In this document: piece after piece, positions 52,380-63,600 of the stretch
Position numbering within the stretch: the first letter of the stretch is position 1
How the letters are laid out: each line of letters starts with the position of its first letter
NCBI RefSeq assembly: GCF_000739895.2
Contig: NZ_BBJS01000046.1
Location: forward strand, 1 to 64,000
DNA: 64,000 nt
From: Sphingomonas paucimobilis NBRC 13935
GTDB taxonomy: Bacteria; Pseudomonadota; Alphaproteobacteria; Sphingomonadales; Sphingomonadaceae
Direction of reading: 5' to 3'
Made by a program: the position numbers and the translations under genes
Notes under the pieces: generated by a model
Told to the model about the DNA's origin: nothing
Databases searched by the model: none
The model's input: only the letters and a program-made list of their open reading frames with translations

Positions 52380-53617
52380 AAGCGGGCGAGGGTGAGGGTG
52401 CGTTCCTGGCCGTCGCACATGCGCAGGCGGATGACAGTGCCCGGCTTGCCGACGGTCCAGCGCGCCATCGGGCTGTCGACATAATCCTTCGGGATCGGCT
52501 GTCCATCGATCGCGCAGATCGTGTCACCTTCGTGCCAGCCCGCCTTGTCCGCTGGCCCGCCGCGCATGACGTGGAGCACGCGCAACCGGTCGCCGCCGAC
52601 GCCCATCAACAGCCCGGCGGTGGATCGCAACGCGGGTTGGTTGGCGTCGGGGCCAGGGGCGAGCACCATGTGTCCCGCGCCGGGGTCGAGCAACACGCGG
52701 TAGCGTTGCAGAAAGCCCGATCCCAGCCGCCCGGCGACCCCGACCGATTCGCTGAAGCCCTTGGCTGGTTCGATCCGCACTTCGACCTCATGCGCGGTTA
52801 GCGTGCCGAGCTTCAAGGTCGGTGCGATCGCCAGTTCATTGACCGAGGGGCCGGCCAGTCCGAAGCCGATCGCGCTCGTCGTGGGCAGCGCGGTCAGCTT
52901 GGCCATGCGCCACCCCGCCTGGGTGACGGTTAGCGCCGACCCGTCACCGGTATCGACGATGATGGGCGACAGTCGCGCCGTGCCCAGTCCGACCACGCTC
53001 TCATAGACACGCCGCTCTGCGGAGATGGTCAGCGGCGCGGTCGCCCCCTGGAAGGGCATCCGGCCCGAGGGGAGCAGGCGGAAGCGCTTGGCATGATAAT
53101 CGATATCGAGCGCATGGGCCGCGAGCAGGTCGCGGCCGACCAGCAGATCCACCGGCTTCGCATCGCCGGTCGCCAGGGCTGGGAGGGGCGCGACCGCGAC
53201 GCCGCCGCCCTTTCGCGTCAGGCCGCCCAGCGACAGGGTGCGCGTCGGCATCCAGCCGATCGCGACCGCTCCACCGATCGCGCTGGCCTCGCCACCGGGG
53301 CGGATGCGCGCGCGGGCCGCGATCGGGGAGTCACGCGACAACAGGGTGAAGCTGACCCCGGTGTCGAGGATGGCGGAGGCGCTTTGCCCGTCGATCGTCA
53401 TGGCGAAGCGGATCTGATTGCCCGGCGTCAACTGAAACGGAATCCAGCGCGCCTCGGTATCGGGGGCAAGTATTGCCACCCCCGGATCGCGTGCGGCGGC
53501 GGCGACCACATCCTCGGCACCGTCGGCGCTCGCGGCCGCCTCATGATGCGCACGGGGGGCGATCATCGCGGCGGTCAGCAACAGAGGGACGGGGAGCAGA
53601 TAAAGCAAACGACGCAT
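52373..53617 (-). CDS. Retropepsin-like aspartic protease with C-terminal PDZ domain
   Basis: A 414-residue protein with an N-terminal hydrophobic signal or anchor (LLYLLPVPLLLTAAMIA). Two aspartic-protease motifs appear, ASAILDTGVSF at residues 85-87 and PIIVDTGDGSAL at 222-224, suggesting duplicated retropepsin-like folds. A PDZ domain follows at about 330-405 (LRVLHVMRGGPADKAGWHEG). The pattern is that of bacterial periplasmic aspartyl proteases of unknown target. The start at 53617 is the first giving a signal peptide; a longer frame upstream has no such feature. Confidence 0.82.
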   Translation of the reverse strand: MRRLLYLLPVPLLLTAAMIAPRAHHEAAASADGAEDVVAAAARDPGVAILAPDTEARWIPFQLTPGNQIRFAMTIDGQSASAILDTGVSFTLLSRDSPIAARARIRPGGEASAIGGAVAIGWMPTRTLSLGGLTRKGGGVAVAPLPALATGDAKPVDLLVGRDLLAAHALDIDYHAKRFRLLPSGRMPFQGATAPLTISAERRVYESVVGLGTARLSPIIVDTGDGSALTVTQAGWRMAKLTALPTTSAIGFGLAGPSVNELAIAPTLKLGTLTAHEVEVRIEPAKGFSESVGVAGRLGSGFLQRYRVLLDPGAGHMVLAPGPDANQPALRSTAGLLMGVGGDRLRVLHVMRGGPADKAGWHEGDTICAIDGQPIPKDYVDSPMARWTVGKPGTVIRLRMCDGQERTLTLARFY

Positions 53618-53729
53618 CACGCCCCAACGCCTAGCCCAGCCAGAGGCTGCGCGCGCGGGAAATCGCCAGGCAAGCCATCTACCGATCGCAGGGGATGATT
53701 GTAAAATCGGCCACTCGCGCCCTCCATGC

Positions 53730-53757
53730 TCCAGCCCGGCGGAGGCCGGGGTCCAGT
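53730..53757. repeat. Short palindromic extragenic repeat
   Basis: The segment GCTCCAGCCCGGCGGAGGCCGGGGTCC folds into an imperfect hairpin with a CCGGC/GCCGG core. Similar CCGG-rich palindromes are common between genes in this lineage. It lies in the 279-bp gap between the retropepsin and HExxH genes, where I see nothing else. Confidence 0.4.
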
Positions 53758-53896
53758 TACGGAACGATTGGAGCGACATACCGGCTGTACCCCCGATGGT
53801 GTAGGGGGCGGCAAGCATCGCCTTTTAAGCGAGGAATTGGCTTGGGGTGAACCACCCGCACCCTGTCGGCGTTCGTCATGCGATGGGGAGACGGGA

Positions 53897-54373
53897 ATGA
53901 GCCGACGCATCAGCCGATCGCTCGCATCGGGCGAGTTGCATTATGCGACACAGGTCTTCGGCGCCGCGCTCGATTTTGGCCGCGTGAAAATCCACAACCG
54001 ACGCGCCTATTTCTTTCAACCGTCCAACACCGCGATCACGCCCAATGGCGAGGTCTATTTCCCGCCGGCCAGCTACAAGGACGATTTCTCCACGACGATC
54101 GGCGATGCGTCATGGTTGATCCACGAACTGACCCATGCCTGGCAATATCAACAGGGCATGTGGGTGAAGTTGCGGGCGGTGTTCAACCGCAACTATCATT
54201 ATGGCGATCTGTCGCGATCGCGCCGGCCCTTCCTATCCTATGGCATCGAGGCGCAGGCTTCGATCGTCACCGACTATTTCCTGCTCGCCCATCATCGAAA
54301 GCCGCAGCACGGCAGCGGGGCGTTTCAGGATTATGTCGACGTCATCCCCTTCGCCATCGGGGAAACGGCATGA
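53897..54373 (+). CDS. HExxH zinc-metallopeptidase-like protein (Vgr-related type)
   Basis: A 158-residue protein with no signal peptide. The zincin motif WLIHELTHAWQYQQG places HELTH at residues 76-80. A further conserved Glu in SYGIEAQASIVTDYF (about 117) could be the third zinc ligand. Comparable sphingomonad proteins are named Vgr-related, but no type VI secretion genes are nearby, so I do not infer that role. The ATG is preceded by TGGGGAGACGGGA and overlaps the next gene by 4 bp. Confidence 0.72.
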   Translation: MSRRISRSLASGELHYATQVFGAALDFGRVKIHNRRAYFFQPSNTAITPNGEVYFPPASYKDDFSTTIGDASWLIHELTHAWQYQQGMWVKLRAVFNRNYHYGDLSRSRRPFLSYGIEAQASIVTDYFLLAHHRKPQHGSGAFQDYVDVIPFAIGETA

Positions 54374-54600
54374 AGCGCATCCTTGTCGCGTTGCTCGAAA
54401 GCATGTTGACCGCCCTCTATTGGTGGATGGTCGCGACCTTCTCCTTCGGGCTGTTCGGGGGAAGCCGCAATCCGGCGGCCCCGCCGCCCGATCAAGGGGA
54501 AATCCTGCTTCAGACGGGGATGAGCGTCACCGTCGCGATCATCTTTTACGCCATGCTGTCGCTGCTCTGGCAAAAGGTCGTCCGCCCGCGCCTCCTGTGA
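54370..54600 (+). CDS. Small membrane protein coupled to the HExxH gene
   Basis: A 76-residue protein with two hydrophobic segments, ILVALLESMLTALYWWMVATFSFGLF and a C-terminal SVTVAIIFYAMLSLLWQKVV, joined by a Pro-rich loop (NPAAPPPDQG). The ATG overlaps the stop of the HExxH gene, so the two are likely made together. I recognise no family. A role as a membrane partner of that protein is only suggested by the coupling. Confidence 0.65.
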   Translation: MKRILVALLESMLTALYWWMVATFSFGLFGGSRNPAAPPPDQGEILLQTGMSVTVAIIFYAMLSLLWQKVVRPRLL

Positions 54601-54617
54601 CGCTATAAGCGCTTTGC

Positions 54618-56132
54618 CTACAGGCATGCCTCCAGCAGGGCCTGGTCGAACCCGAACTGCTTGGCCTTGTCCAGCGTATAGGGGCGCAGGCCCGCCGAGC
54701 GATATTCGCCGATGATCTTGCCGTCCGATCCTTCATCCAGATAGTGGAAGCTGAACAGCTCCTGGGTGATGATCACCGGGCCTTCCATGCCGATCACTTC
54801 GGTGATGTTGGTCACGCGGCGGCTGCCGTCGCGCAGGCGCTTGACCTGGATGACCATGTCGACCGAGTCGGCGATCTGGCGGCTGATCGCTTCCTTGGGC
54901 ACCTTGATGTCCGACATCATCACCATATTCTCCATACGCGCCAGCGCCTCGCGCGGAGAGTTGGAGTGGAGCGTGCACATCGACCCGTCATGGCCGGTGT
55001 TCATCGCCGCCAGCATGTCGAAACATTCGCTGCCGCGAATTTCGCCCAGGATGATCCGGTCGGGCCGCATACGTAGCGCGTTCTTGACGAGGTCGCGGAT
55101 GCTGATCTCGCCCTGGCCCTCCAGGTTGGCGGGGCGGGTTTCGAGGGGGAGCCAGTGCGGCTGCTGCAGGCGAAGCTCGGCCGCGTCCTCGATAGTCAGC
55201 ACGCGCTCACCCGGGTCGATCATCTTCGATAGGGCGTTGAGCATCGTCGTCTTGCCCGAGCCCGTGCCGCCGGAAATGACGATGTTGAACCGGCTGGCGC
55301 CCGCGATCTTGAGGAGCGTCGCCATGTCGTTGCTCATCGACCCGCCGCCCGCCATCATGTCGAGCGTGATCGGCTTGGCCGAGAATTTGCGGATCGAGAT
55401 GGCGGTGCCGCGCAAGCTGAGCGGCGGCACGATGACGTTGACGCGACTGCCATCCTTCAGGCGCGCGTCGGCGAGCGGGGTCGTCTGGTCGACGCGGCGG
55501 CCGACCGAATTGACGATGCGCTGCGCGACCTGGAACAGATGCTCCTCGTCGCGGAAGCGGATATGCGCGAGTTCGAGCTTGCCCTTGCGCTCGACATAGG
55601 TCTGCTCGGGCCCATTGACCATGATGTCGGTGACATCGGCATCGGCCAGCAATTCCTCGAGCGGGCCGAGCCCCAGCAACTCGTCGACCAGCACCTTTTC
55701 CAGCGCGAATTGCTCGCGCCGGTTGAGCGTCAGCTTCAGCTCGGCCAGCACCTCGCCGATGATCGGGCGGAATTCCTCGGCCAGTTCGTCCTTGCCCAGC
55801 GTCGCCGCCGCTTCGGGATCGACGCGTTCGAGCAGGCGGGGGAGAACCTGTTCCTTGATCCGGTGGATCGATGCCTCGAACCCTTCGTTGCGCGCCGGGC
55901 TGGGGTCGACCGCCGCGGCCTGGCGTTCGGCCAGCCGCTGCATCGCATCGACCGTCTCGGCGGGCGCTGGGGTCGCCAGACTGCTCAGCGGCGGAAACTG
56001 GCCACCGCCTTGCGGAGCCTCGGTTTCGGGGCGCGGGGTGGGGCCGGGGCCGTGCATCGGCCGCGCCACGCCAAAGGCCGGTCGGCCCCCCGGTGCGCTT
56101 CCCAAACCCTGACGGCGACCGAACGCATTCAT
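54618..56132 (-). CDS. cpaF: CpaF/TadA-type type II/IV secretion ATPase
   Basis: A 504-residue cytoplasmic ATPase powering Tad pilus assembly in its family. A Pro/Gly-rich N-terminus leads to a helical domain and then the ATPase core. The core has the P-loop ISGGTGSGKTTMLNAL, an Asp box LTIEDAAELRLQQPHW and RPDRIILGEIRGSECFDML with the His box NTGHDGSMCTLHSNS. The remaining tad genes are not in this window. The start at 56132 is one of several close ATG codons (another at 56147). It is a good match to CpaF. Confidence 0.92.
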   Translation of the reverse strand: MNAFGRRQGLGSAPGGRPAFGVARPMHGPGPTPRPETEAPQGGGQFPPLSSLATPAPAETVDAMQRLAERQAAAVDPSPARNEGFEASIHRIKEQVLPRLLERVDPEAAATLGKDELAEEFRPIIGEVLAELKLTLNRREQFALEKVLVDELLGLGPLEELLADADVTDIMVNGPEQTYVERKGKLELAHIRFRDEEHLFQVAQRIVNSVGRRVDQTTPLADARLKDGSRVNVIVPPLSLRGTAISIRKFSAKPITLDMMAGGGSMSNDMATLLKIAGASRFNIVISGGTGSGKTTMLNALSKMIDPGERVLTIEDAAELRLQQPHWLPLETRPANLEGQGEISIRDLVKNALRMRPDRIILGEIRGSECFDMLAAMNTGHDGSMCTLHSNSPREALARMENMVMMSDIKVPKEAISRQIADSVDMVIQVKRLRDGSRRVTNITEVIGMEGPVIITQELFSFHYLDEGSDGKIIGEYRSAGLRPYTLDKAKQFGFDQALLEACL

Positions 56133-56240
56133 CCCGCAATTCCCCATGGCATAGCGCGTCGGCATAAATGGCAAGATTTACCATATGCCTAACCGAACGC
56201 GGTTGCCGTTGCCCAAAGTGGCGGGATATGGCGGCCGGCG

Positions 56241-57755
56241 ATGCTCAGCCGCTTCGTCCTTGCGCTCGCCCTGACCGTCGTCGGGCTTTTGCCCGCCGCG
56301 GCGCGCGCCGACGATATCGCCGCGACGGCGCGCGGGGTCGTGCGGGTCGTCACCATCGCGATGGTCGACGATCAGGTGGCGGGTTTCGGCCATGGCTCGG
56401 GCTTTGCCGTGGCGCCCAACCGCATCGTCACCAACGCGCATGTCGTCGAACTCGCCGAGCGCTATCCCGACAATGTCGTGGTCGGCGTGGTCCCTTCAGA
56501 AGGCAGCAAATCCTATCAGGGGCGGGTCATCGCCTATGATTCGCGGCGCGACCTGGCGCTGATCGAGGTGAGCGAGGCCAAGCTGCCGCCGGTCGCGCTG
56601 TTCACCGGCCCGGTGACCGAGGGCGATCAGGTCATCGCGCTGGGCTATCCCGGCAATGTCGATCTGGCGACCGCCCAGTCGGCGGCGGATTATATCCGGC
56701 CGCTGTCGCCGGTGCGGTCGCAGGGCGTCGCCTCGGGGCGGCGGACGCTGACGGGGATCGAGGTGCTGCTCCACACCGCCAGCATCGCGCGCGGCAATTC
56801 GGGCGGGCCGCTGCTCGATCCCTGCGGGCGGGTGATCGGCGTGAACTCGGCGCTGACGCGCGCGGACGAGGGCGATTCGACCTTCGGTTTCGCGATCGCC
56901 GATACCGAGCTGATGGCGTTCCTGCGCGCCGCCAAACAGCCCTATATCTCGGTGGCATCGCCCTGCACCTCGATCGAGGAGCGGTTGCGCGAGGACAGCG
57001 CGGCGGATGCGCGTGCGGTCGCCGATGCCGCCGCCGCCCGGCGCGAGGCGGCCAATACCGCGGCGCTGCGCCGGGAAGAGGCACTGAATGCCGCGCGCAG
57101 CGAAGCGGAACGGTCGCGCGAGAATGTGATGGCGCTGGCGGCACTGCTGCTGGTCGGCGGGGCGCTGGCGATCGGCGGCGCCGGGCTGCTCGAATCGCGC
57201 GGCCAGCGGCGGCGGGCGATCTGGACCGTCTCGGCGGGCGGGGTCGCGGTGGTGGCGGCGGTCGTCACCTTCCTGCTGCGCCCCTCGGCTGAGATCACCT
57301 TGCCGCGCGAATCGAGTACGACCCCCGCCGTCACGCCGTCCACCGCCGCGCTTGGCCCGCTGATCTGCACGCTTCAGGCCGATCGTAGCCGGATCACCGT
57401 GTCGTCGACGGCGGAGACTGCGTTCAATTGGGGCGCGAACGGATGCGTCGATCGCGACGTCCAGTATCTGGAAGGCGAGGGCGGCTGGCAGCGTGTGCTG
57501 GTGCCGCAGGACGAGCAGACCGTCACCATCGCGCGTTTCGATCCCGTCACGCGCACCTATACCCAGACGCGCTATATGCTGCCCGCCGCGACCATGGAGT
57601 CGATCCGCAAGCTGCAAGGGCCGGACCAGGCCCGGGCCTGTACGAAGAGCGACGCCGCGCTCCAGAAGCTGGAGGCCGAGCAGGCCGCTATCCGCCAGCA
57701 ACTGCCCCCGCTGCCCAACGAGAAGCTGGTCTATAGCTGCCGCGACGCGCGCTGA
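56241..57755 (+). CDS. Trypsin-like (S1C) serine protease with membrane anchor
   Basis: A 504-residue protein. A signal peptide (ALTVVGLLPAAARA) precedes an S1 protease domain with the catalytic triad His67 (TNAHVV), Asp104 (RRDLALIEV) and Ser187 (RGNSGGP). No PDZ domain follows. Instead an Ala/Arg/Glu-rich coiled coil (about 245-290) leads to two membrane segments (MALAALLLVGGALAIGGAGL and IWTVSAGGVAVVAAVVTFLL) and a C-terminal domain of unknown fold (about 350-504). This layout differs from DegP-type proteases. The target is unknown. Confidence 0.85.
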   Translation: MLSRFVLALALTVVGLLPAAARADDIAATARGVVRVVTIAMVDDQVAGFGHGSGFAVAPNRIVTNAHVVELAERYPDNVVVGVVPSEGSKSYQGRVIAYDSRRDLALIEVSEAKLPPVALFTGPVTEGDQVIALGYPGNVDLATAQSAADYIRPLSPVRSQGVASGRRTLTGIEVLLHTASIARGNSGGPLLDPCGRVIGVNSALTRADEGDSTFGFAIADTELMAFLRAAKQPYISVASPCTSIEERLREDSAADARAVADAAAARREAANTAALRREEALNAARSEAERSRENVMALAALLLVGGALAIGGAGLLESRGQRRRAIWTVSAGGVAVVAAVVTFLLRPSAEITLPRESSTTPAVTPSTAALGPLICTLQADRSRITVSSTAETAFNWGANGCVDRDVQYLEGEGGWQRVLVPQDEQTVTIARFDPVTRTYTQTRYMLPAATMESIRKLQGPDQARACTKSDAALQKLEAEQAAIRQQLPPLPNEKLVYSCRDAR

Positions 57756-57850
57756 CGCCCCAGGCTGTCGCGCAATTCACTTGCCTGTCCCCGCTCATAT
57801 CGGTTGAGATAGACCCCGTATTGAGGGCGGCTTGGGAGGGCCGGGGGGAA

Positions 57851-59410
57851 ATGAAGAATTGGGGGATGCGCGCCGGCCGGTGGATGGCCGCTGCGTCGGT
57901 CATGGCGTGTGCGATGCTGGTGGGGACGGCGGCACAGGCCGAGTGGCGTGAGGCGCGGAGCCGGCATTTCGTCCTTTATGGTAACATGTCGGAAGATTCG
58001 CTGCGCACCATGGCGACGCGGCTGGAGCAGTTCGACGGCGCGATGCGCCAGCTCCATGCGCTCCCCGAGCAGGAGGGGCAGGAGAGCAATCCCGTCACCG
58101 TCTACGTCCTGCCCGACGAATCGGCGGTGCGGCGGCTTTATGGCAAGGGCGGCGACCATGTCGCGGGCTTCTACGAACCGCGCGTTTCCGGATCGGTGGC
58201 GTTCACCCCGATGCGCGGGCAGGGCGACGGGCTGAATGCGCTGAAACCCCAGATCGTGCTGTTCCACGAATATGCCCATCATTTCCTGCTGGGCAATTCG
58301 CGCATCGCCTATCCGGCCTGGTACTCGGAAGGCTATGCCGAGTTCGTCAGCACCGCACGGTTCGATCGCGAAGGGATCATGGTCGGCGTCGCGGCGCAGC
58401 ACCGGGCCTATGGCCTGATCGACAGCAGCAAGCTGCCGATCGAAACCCTGTTCGATTCGACCCGGCGCAAGCTCGATCCGGGCGAGCTCGATCAGGTTTA
58501 CGGTCGCGGCTGGCTGCTGACCCATTATCTGCAGTTCGACCGGACGCAGGCGCCCAAGCTCAACGAATATCTGAAGCTGCTCAACCAGGGTGTGCCCAGC
58601 ATCGCGGCCGGCGACAAGGCGTTCGGCTCGCTCAAAGCGCTGGACCGCAGCCTCGACGCCTATCTGCGCCGCAGCACGATCCCCGGCCTGCTGATCCGCT
58701 TCGACCGCCTGCCCAAGGCGGAGATCGCGATACGGACGCTCGGCCCCGGCGAGCAGGCGATGATGCCGCTGCGCATGCAATCGGATCGCGGCGTGAACCG
58801 CACGACGGGCCAGCAGGTCTATGATCGCGCCGCCAAGATCGCGGCATCCTATCCGAACGAGGCGGTCGTGCAGGGCTGGTTTGCCGAGATGGCCTATGAT
58901 GTCGGGCAGGACGTCGTGGCCGAAGCGGCGGCGGACCGGGCGCTGGTGGCCGATCCCAAATCGCAACAGGCGCTGCTCTACAAGGGGCTGCTCCACCTTC
59001 GTCGCGCCTATAGCGAGCATAGCAAGGACGCGGCCCGCTGGCGCGAGGCGCGCAGCTGGATCATTCGCGCCAATCGCATCGACCCCAATTCCGCCGAGCC
59101 GCTGGCAACCTTTTACCGCAGCTTCTTGATGGCGGGCGAGAAGCCGAGCGAATCGGCGGTCGCCGGGCTGGAGCGCGCCTTCGACCTCGTGCCGCAGGAC
59201 AAGGGGCTGCGCTTCATGCTCGCCGGGCAGCAGATCAATGCCGACCAGATTGACGAGGCAAAGCGTACCTTGCGTCCGCTCGCCTTCGATCCGCACTCGG
59301 CCGCCGACAATCCGGCGGCGACCCTGCTCACGCTGCTGGAGGCGGGCAAGAGCCAAGAAGTGAAGGTCGCGCTGGCGACGATGACCGACCGCCGAAGCGA
59401 CGACGAATGA
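57851..59410 (+). CDS. Exported gluzincin-like metallopeptidase with TPR-like C-terminus
   Basis: A 519-residue protein. A signal peptide ends near residue 30 (GTAAQAEW), and the first domain (about 32-250) resembles peptidase MA/DUF1570 proteins: HFVLYGNMSEDSLRTM, then VLFHEYAHHFLLG with HExxH at 139-143 and WYSEGYAEF with Glu160/Glu164 as possible third ligand. The C-terminal half (about 330-505) is helical with TPR-like pairs. GGGGGAA precedes the ATG. The gene starts 95 bp after the trypsin-like gene. Confidence 0.82.
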   Translation: MKNWGMRAGRWMAAASVMACAMLVGTAAQAEWREARSRHFVLYGNMSEDSLRTMATRLEQFDGAMRQLHALPEQEGQESNPVTVYVLPDESAVRRLYGKGGDHVAGFYEPRVSGSVAFTPMRGQGDGLNALKPQIVLFHEYAHHFLLGNSRIAYPAWYSEGYAEFVSTARFDREGIMVGVAAQHRAYGLIDSSKLPIETLFDSTRRKLDPGELDQVYGRGWLLTHYLQFDRTQAPKLNEYLKLLNQGVPSIAAGDKAFGSLKALDRSLDAYLRRSTIPGLLIRFDRLPKAEIAIRTLGPGEQAMMPLRMQSDRGVNRTTGQQVYDRAAKIAASYPNEAVVQGWFAEMAYDVGQDVVAEAAADRALVADPKSQQALLYKGLLHLRRAYSEHSKDAARWREARSWIIRANRIDPNSAEPLATFYRSFLMAGEKPSESAVAGLERAFDLVPQDKGLRFMLAGQQINADQIDEAKRTLRPLAFDPHSAADNPAATLLTLLEAGKSQEVKVALATMTDRRSDDE

Positions 59411-59416
59411 CTCGCG

Positions 59417-60268
59417 TCACGCCGCCGCCTGCCACGCCAGCCAGCCGCGCGAAACCGCCTCGATAAAGGCGGTGCGGCGGGCGGCCTCGGGCAGTTGCGG
59501 ATCGGCTATGCCCGCATCGGCGACGGCTTGGGCCAAGCGTCGAAGGGTGTCGCCCGTCGCCGGATGGAGCGTGGCGGCGGGAAAGGCGGCGGTCAATAAG
59601 CGGGCATCGGGCTCGAAGGCGACCCGCGCCAGACCGCGCGGGGTAACAGCGACCAACAGCGACCCCAGCGGGGAGGGCAGCACGGCCCAGTCGATCCTCA
59701 CTCCTTCGCCGCCGCGCCGCCACTGGCCCGGCGCCATGCCCAGCCGTTGTTCGCTATCGGCATAGAATCGGCTCGGCCCGGCATAGCCTGCTTCGTAGAG
59801 CGCCTGGGTGATGCTCTGTCCGTGCGCCAGCGCCTGGGTCGTGCGCGCGGCGCGACAGGCGCGGGCATAAGCGGCGGGTGTCACGCCGGTGGCGCGCTTG
59901 AACAGCCGGTGGAAATGATGCGGGGCATAGCCGACCCGTTCCGCAAGTTCGGCCAGCGCCGGCGGGCCCTGCGCCGCCTCGATCGCTGCGATCGCATCCG
60001 CCACGGCCTGCCGATCGCGCGCCACCGCATCGGGCAGGCAGCGCAGACAGGCGCGATAGCCGGCGGCGCGGGCGGATTGAGTGTCGGGATAGAAGTCGAC
60101 ATGCTCGCGCCGGGGGCGGCGGGCCGCGCAGCTCGGACGGCAGTAAATGCCGGTCGTCCGCACCGCGACGACGAAGCGGCCATCGGCCGCCCGGTCGCGT
60201 TGCTCGAAGGCGCGCCAGGCGGCCTCCGTATCAAGGTTGCTCGTCCGAGGGGGAGGGCTGTTTTCCAT
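59417..60268 (-). CDS. ada: Ada-type alkylation regulator lacking the C-terminal methyltransferase domain
   Basis: A 283-residue Ada homologue. The N-terminal zinc domain is intact, with the phosphotriester methyl-acceptor Cys43 in TTGIYCRPSC and the remaining ligands Cys47, Cys74 and Cys77. An AraC helix-turn-helix domain follows (about 100-180), then the ribonuclease-like N-subdomain of the methyltransferase (SPLGSLLVAVTPRGLARVAF). The reading ends at TAFIEAVSRGWLAWQAAA, before the active-site PCHR segment. The O6-methylguanine domain is therefore missing. The next gene begins 6 bp away. The other functions may remain. Confidence 0.84.
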   Translation of the reverse strand: MENSPPPRTSNLDTEAAWRAFEQRDRAADGRFVVAVRTTGIYCRPSCAARRPRREHVDFYPDTQSARAAGYRACLRCLPDAVARDRQAVADAIAAIEAAQGPPALAELAERVGYAPHHFHRLFKRATGVTPAAYARACRAARTTQALAHGQSITQALYEAGYAGPSRFYADSEQRLGMAPGQWRRGGEGVRIDWAVLPSPLGSLLVAVTPRGLARVAFEPDARLLTAAFPAATLHPATGDTLRRLAQAVADAGIADPQLPEAARRTAFIEAVSRGWLAWQAAA

Positions 60269-60486
60269 CTCGGGAATGATGTTAGCGCAGGGGCGGGGCG
60301 GTTTCATCCCGTGGCTTGCGGTCAAAACCCACTGACATCTTCGTCACCAGCCTGTCACAAGATGCGCCACGCAGCTTGCATCGAAAGGTTCCCGATGCTA
60401 ACCGCCCGCCAACCCATCGGAGGCGCGTTTTTCGCGCCCCGTTCCCCATGGGGCCAACCCGTTCGTTGTTCGAGGAATTCGCATCC

Positions 60487-62599
<2,113 letters not shown>

Positions 62600-62605
62600 G
62601 GAAAC

Positions 62606-62716
62606 ATGGCCCTCTCCCCTGGTGGGAGAGGGTTGGGTGAGGGGGCGCCGCAAGCGACCCCGCCCCTGGCAACCCCTCACCCCGACCCTCTCCCGCGAGG
62701 GGAGAGGGAGGCAGAA
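62606..62716. repeat. Palindromic repeat inserted between atpA and atpG
   Basis: The gap carries GGCCCTCTCCCCTGGTGGGAG AGGG and, at its far end, CCCTCTCCCGCGAGGGGAGAGGG. Each is a hairpin, and the inner arms GGGTGAGGGG and CCCCTCACCC also pair, giving one large hairpin of about 110 bases. The wording differs from the CCTCCCCTGCAAGG family elsewhere in the window but has the same design. The atpG ribosome-binding region lies just past it. Confidence 0.75.
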
Positions 62717-62724
62717 GGACGAAG

Positions 62725-63600
62725 ATGGCGAGCCTCAAGGCCCTCAAGATCCGGATCAACTCGGTCAAGTCGACCCAGAAGATCACCAAGGCGATGAAGA
62801 TGGTCGCCGCCGCCAAGCTGCGCCGTGCGCAGGACGCGGCGCAGAACGGCCGTCCCTATGCCGAGCGCCTGGAAACGGTGATGGCCAGCATGGCTGCGCG
62901 CGTGGGCGGCGTCGGCGCATCGCCGCTGCTGGCGGGCACCGGCAAGGACGATGTCCAGCTGCTGGTCGTCGCCACCTCGGAGCGTGGTCTGGCGGGTGCG
63001 TTCAACACCAACATCGTCCGCGCCGCGCGCCGCAAGGCCGAAGAGCTGACCGCGCAGGGCAAGACGGTGAAGTTCTATATCGCGGGCAAGAAGGGGCGCG
63101 TGCTGAAGCGCTTCTTCCCCAACGCGATCCTCGCCGATCATGACATGAGCACGATCAAGGCGCCCAAGTTCGACGACGCGCGGGTCATCGCCGACGACCT
63201 GATCGCGCGCTTCGAGCGCGGCGAGTTCGACGTGGCGCATCTGTTCTACTCGAAGTTCGTCTCGGCGCTAGTGCAGGACCCGGTCTCGCAGCAGCTGATC
63301 CCGGTGCCGATGCCCGCGCCGAGCAAGGCCGAAACCTCGGTCGAGGCGGTCGCCGAGTTCGAGCCGAGCGAAGAGGACATCCTCGACGCGTTGCTGCCGC
63401 GCAACGTCGCGGTGCAGGTCTTCCGCGCGCTGCTGGAAAACCAGGCCGGTTTCTACGGCTCGCAGATGAACGCGATGGACAATGCCACGCGCAATGCGGG
63501 CGACATGATCCGCCGTCTGTCGATCCAGTATAACCGCACGCGTCAGGCCGCGATCACCACCGAGCTGGTCGAGATCATCTCGGGCGCCGAGGCGCTCTGA
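62725..63600 (+). CDS. atpG: ATP synthase F1 subunit gamma AtpG
   Basis: The 291-residue central rotor shaft of F1. It starts MASLKALKIRINSVKSTQKI, the family signature, followed by TKAMKMVAAAKLRRAQ and ends with ENQAGFYGSQMNAMDNATRNA and TRQAAITTELVEIISGAEAL, all conserved. The core domain between has the alphaproteobacterial length. Its stop codon shares one base with the ATG of the next gene. Confidence 0.97.
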   Translation: MASLKALKIRINSVKSTQKITKAMKMVAAAKLRRAQDAAQNGRPYAERLETVMASMAARVGGVGASPLLAGTGKDDVQLLVVATSERGLAGAFNTNIVRAARRKAEELTAQGKTVKFYIAGKKGRVLKRFFPNAILADHDMSTIKAPKFDDARVIADDLIARFERGEFDVAHLFYSKFVSALVQDPVSQQLIPVPMPAPSKAETSVEAVAEFEPSEEDILDALLPRNVAVQVFRALLENQAGFYGSQMNAMDNATRNAGDMIRRLSIQYNRTRQAAITTELVEIISGAEAL

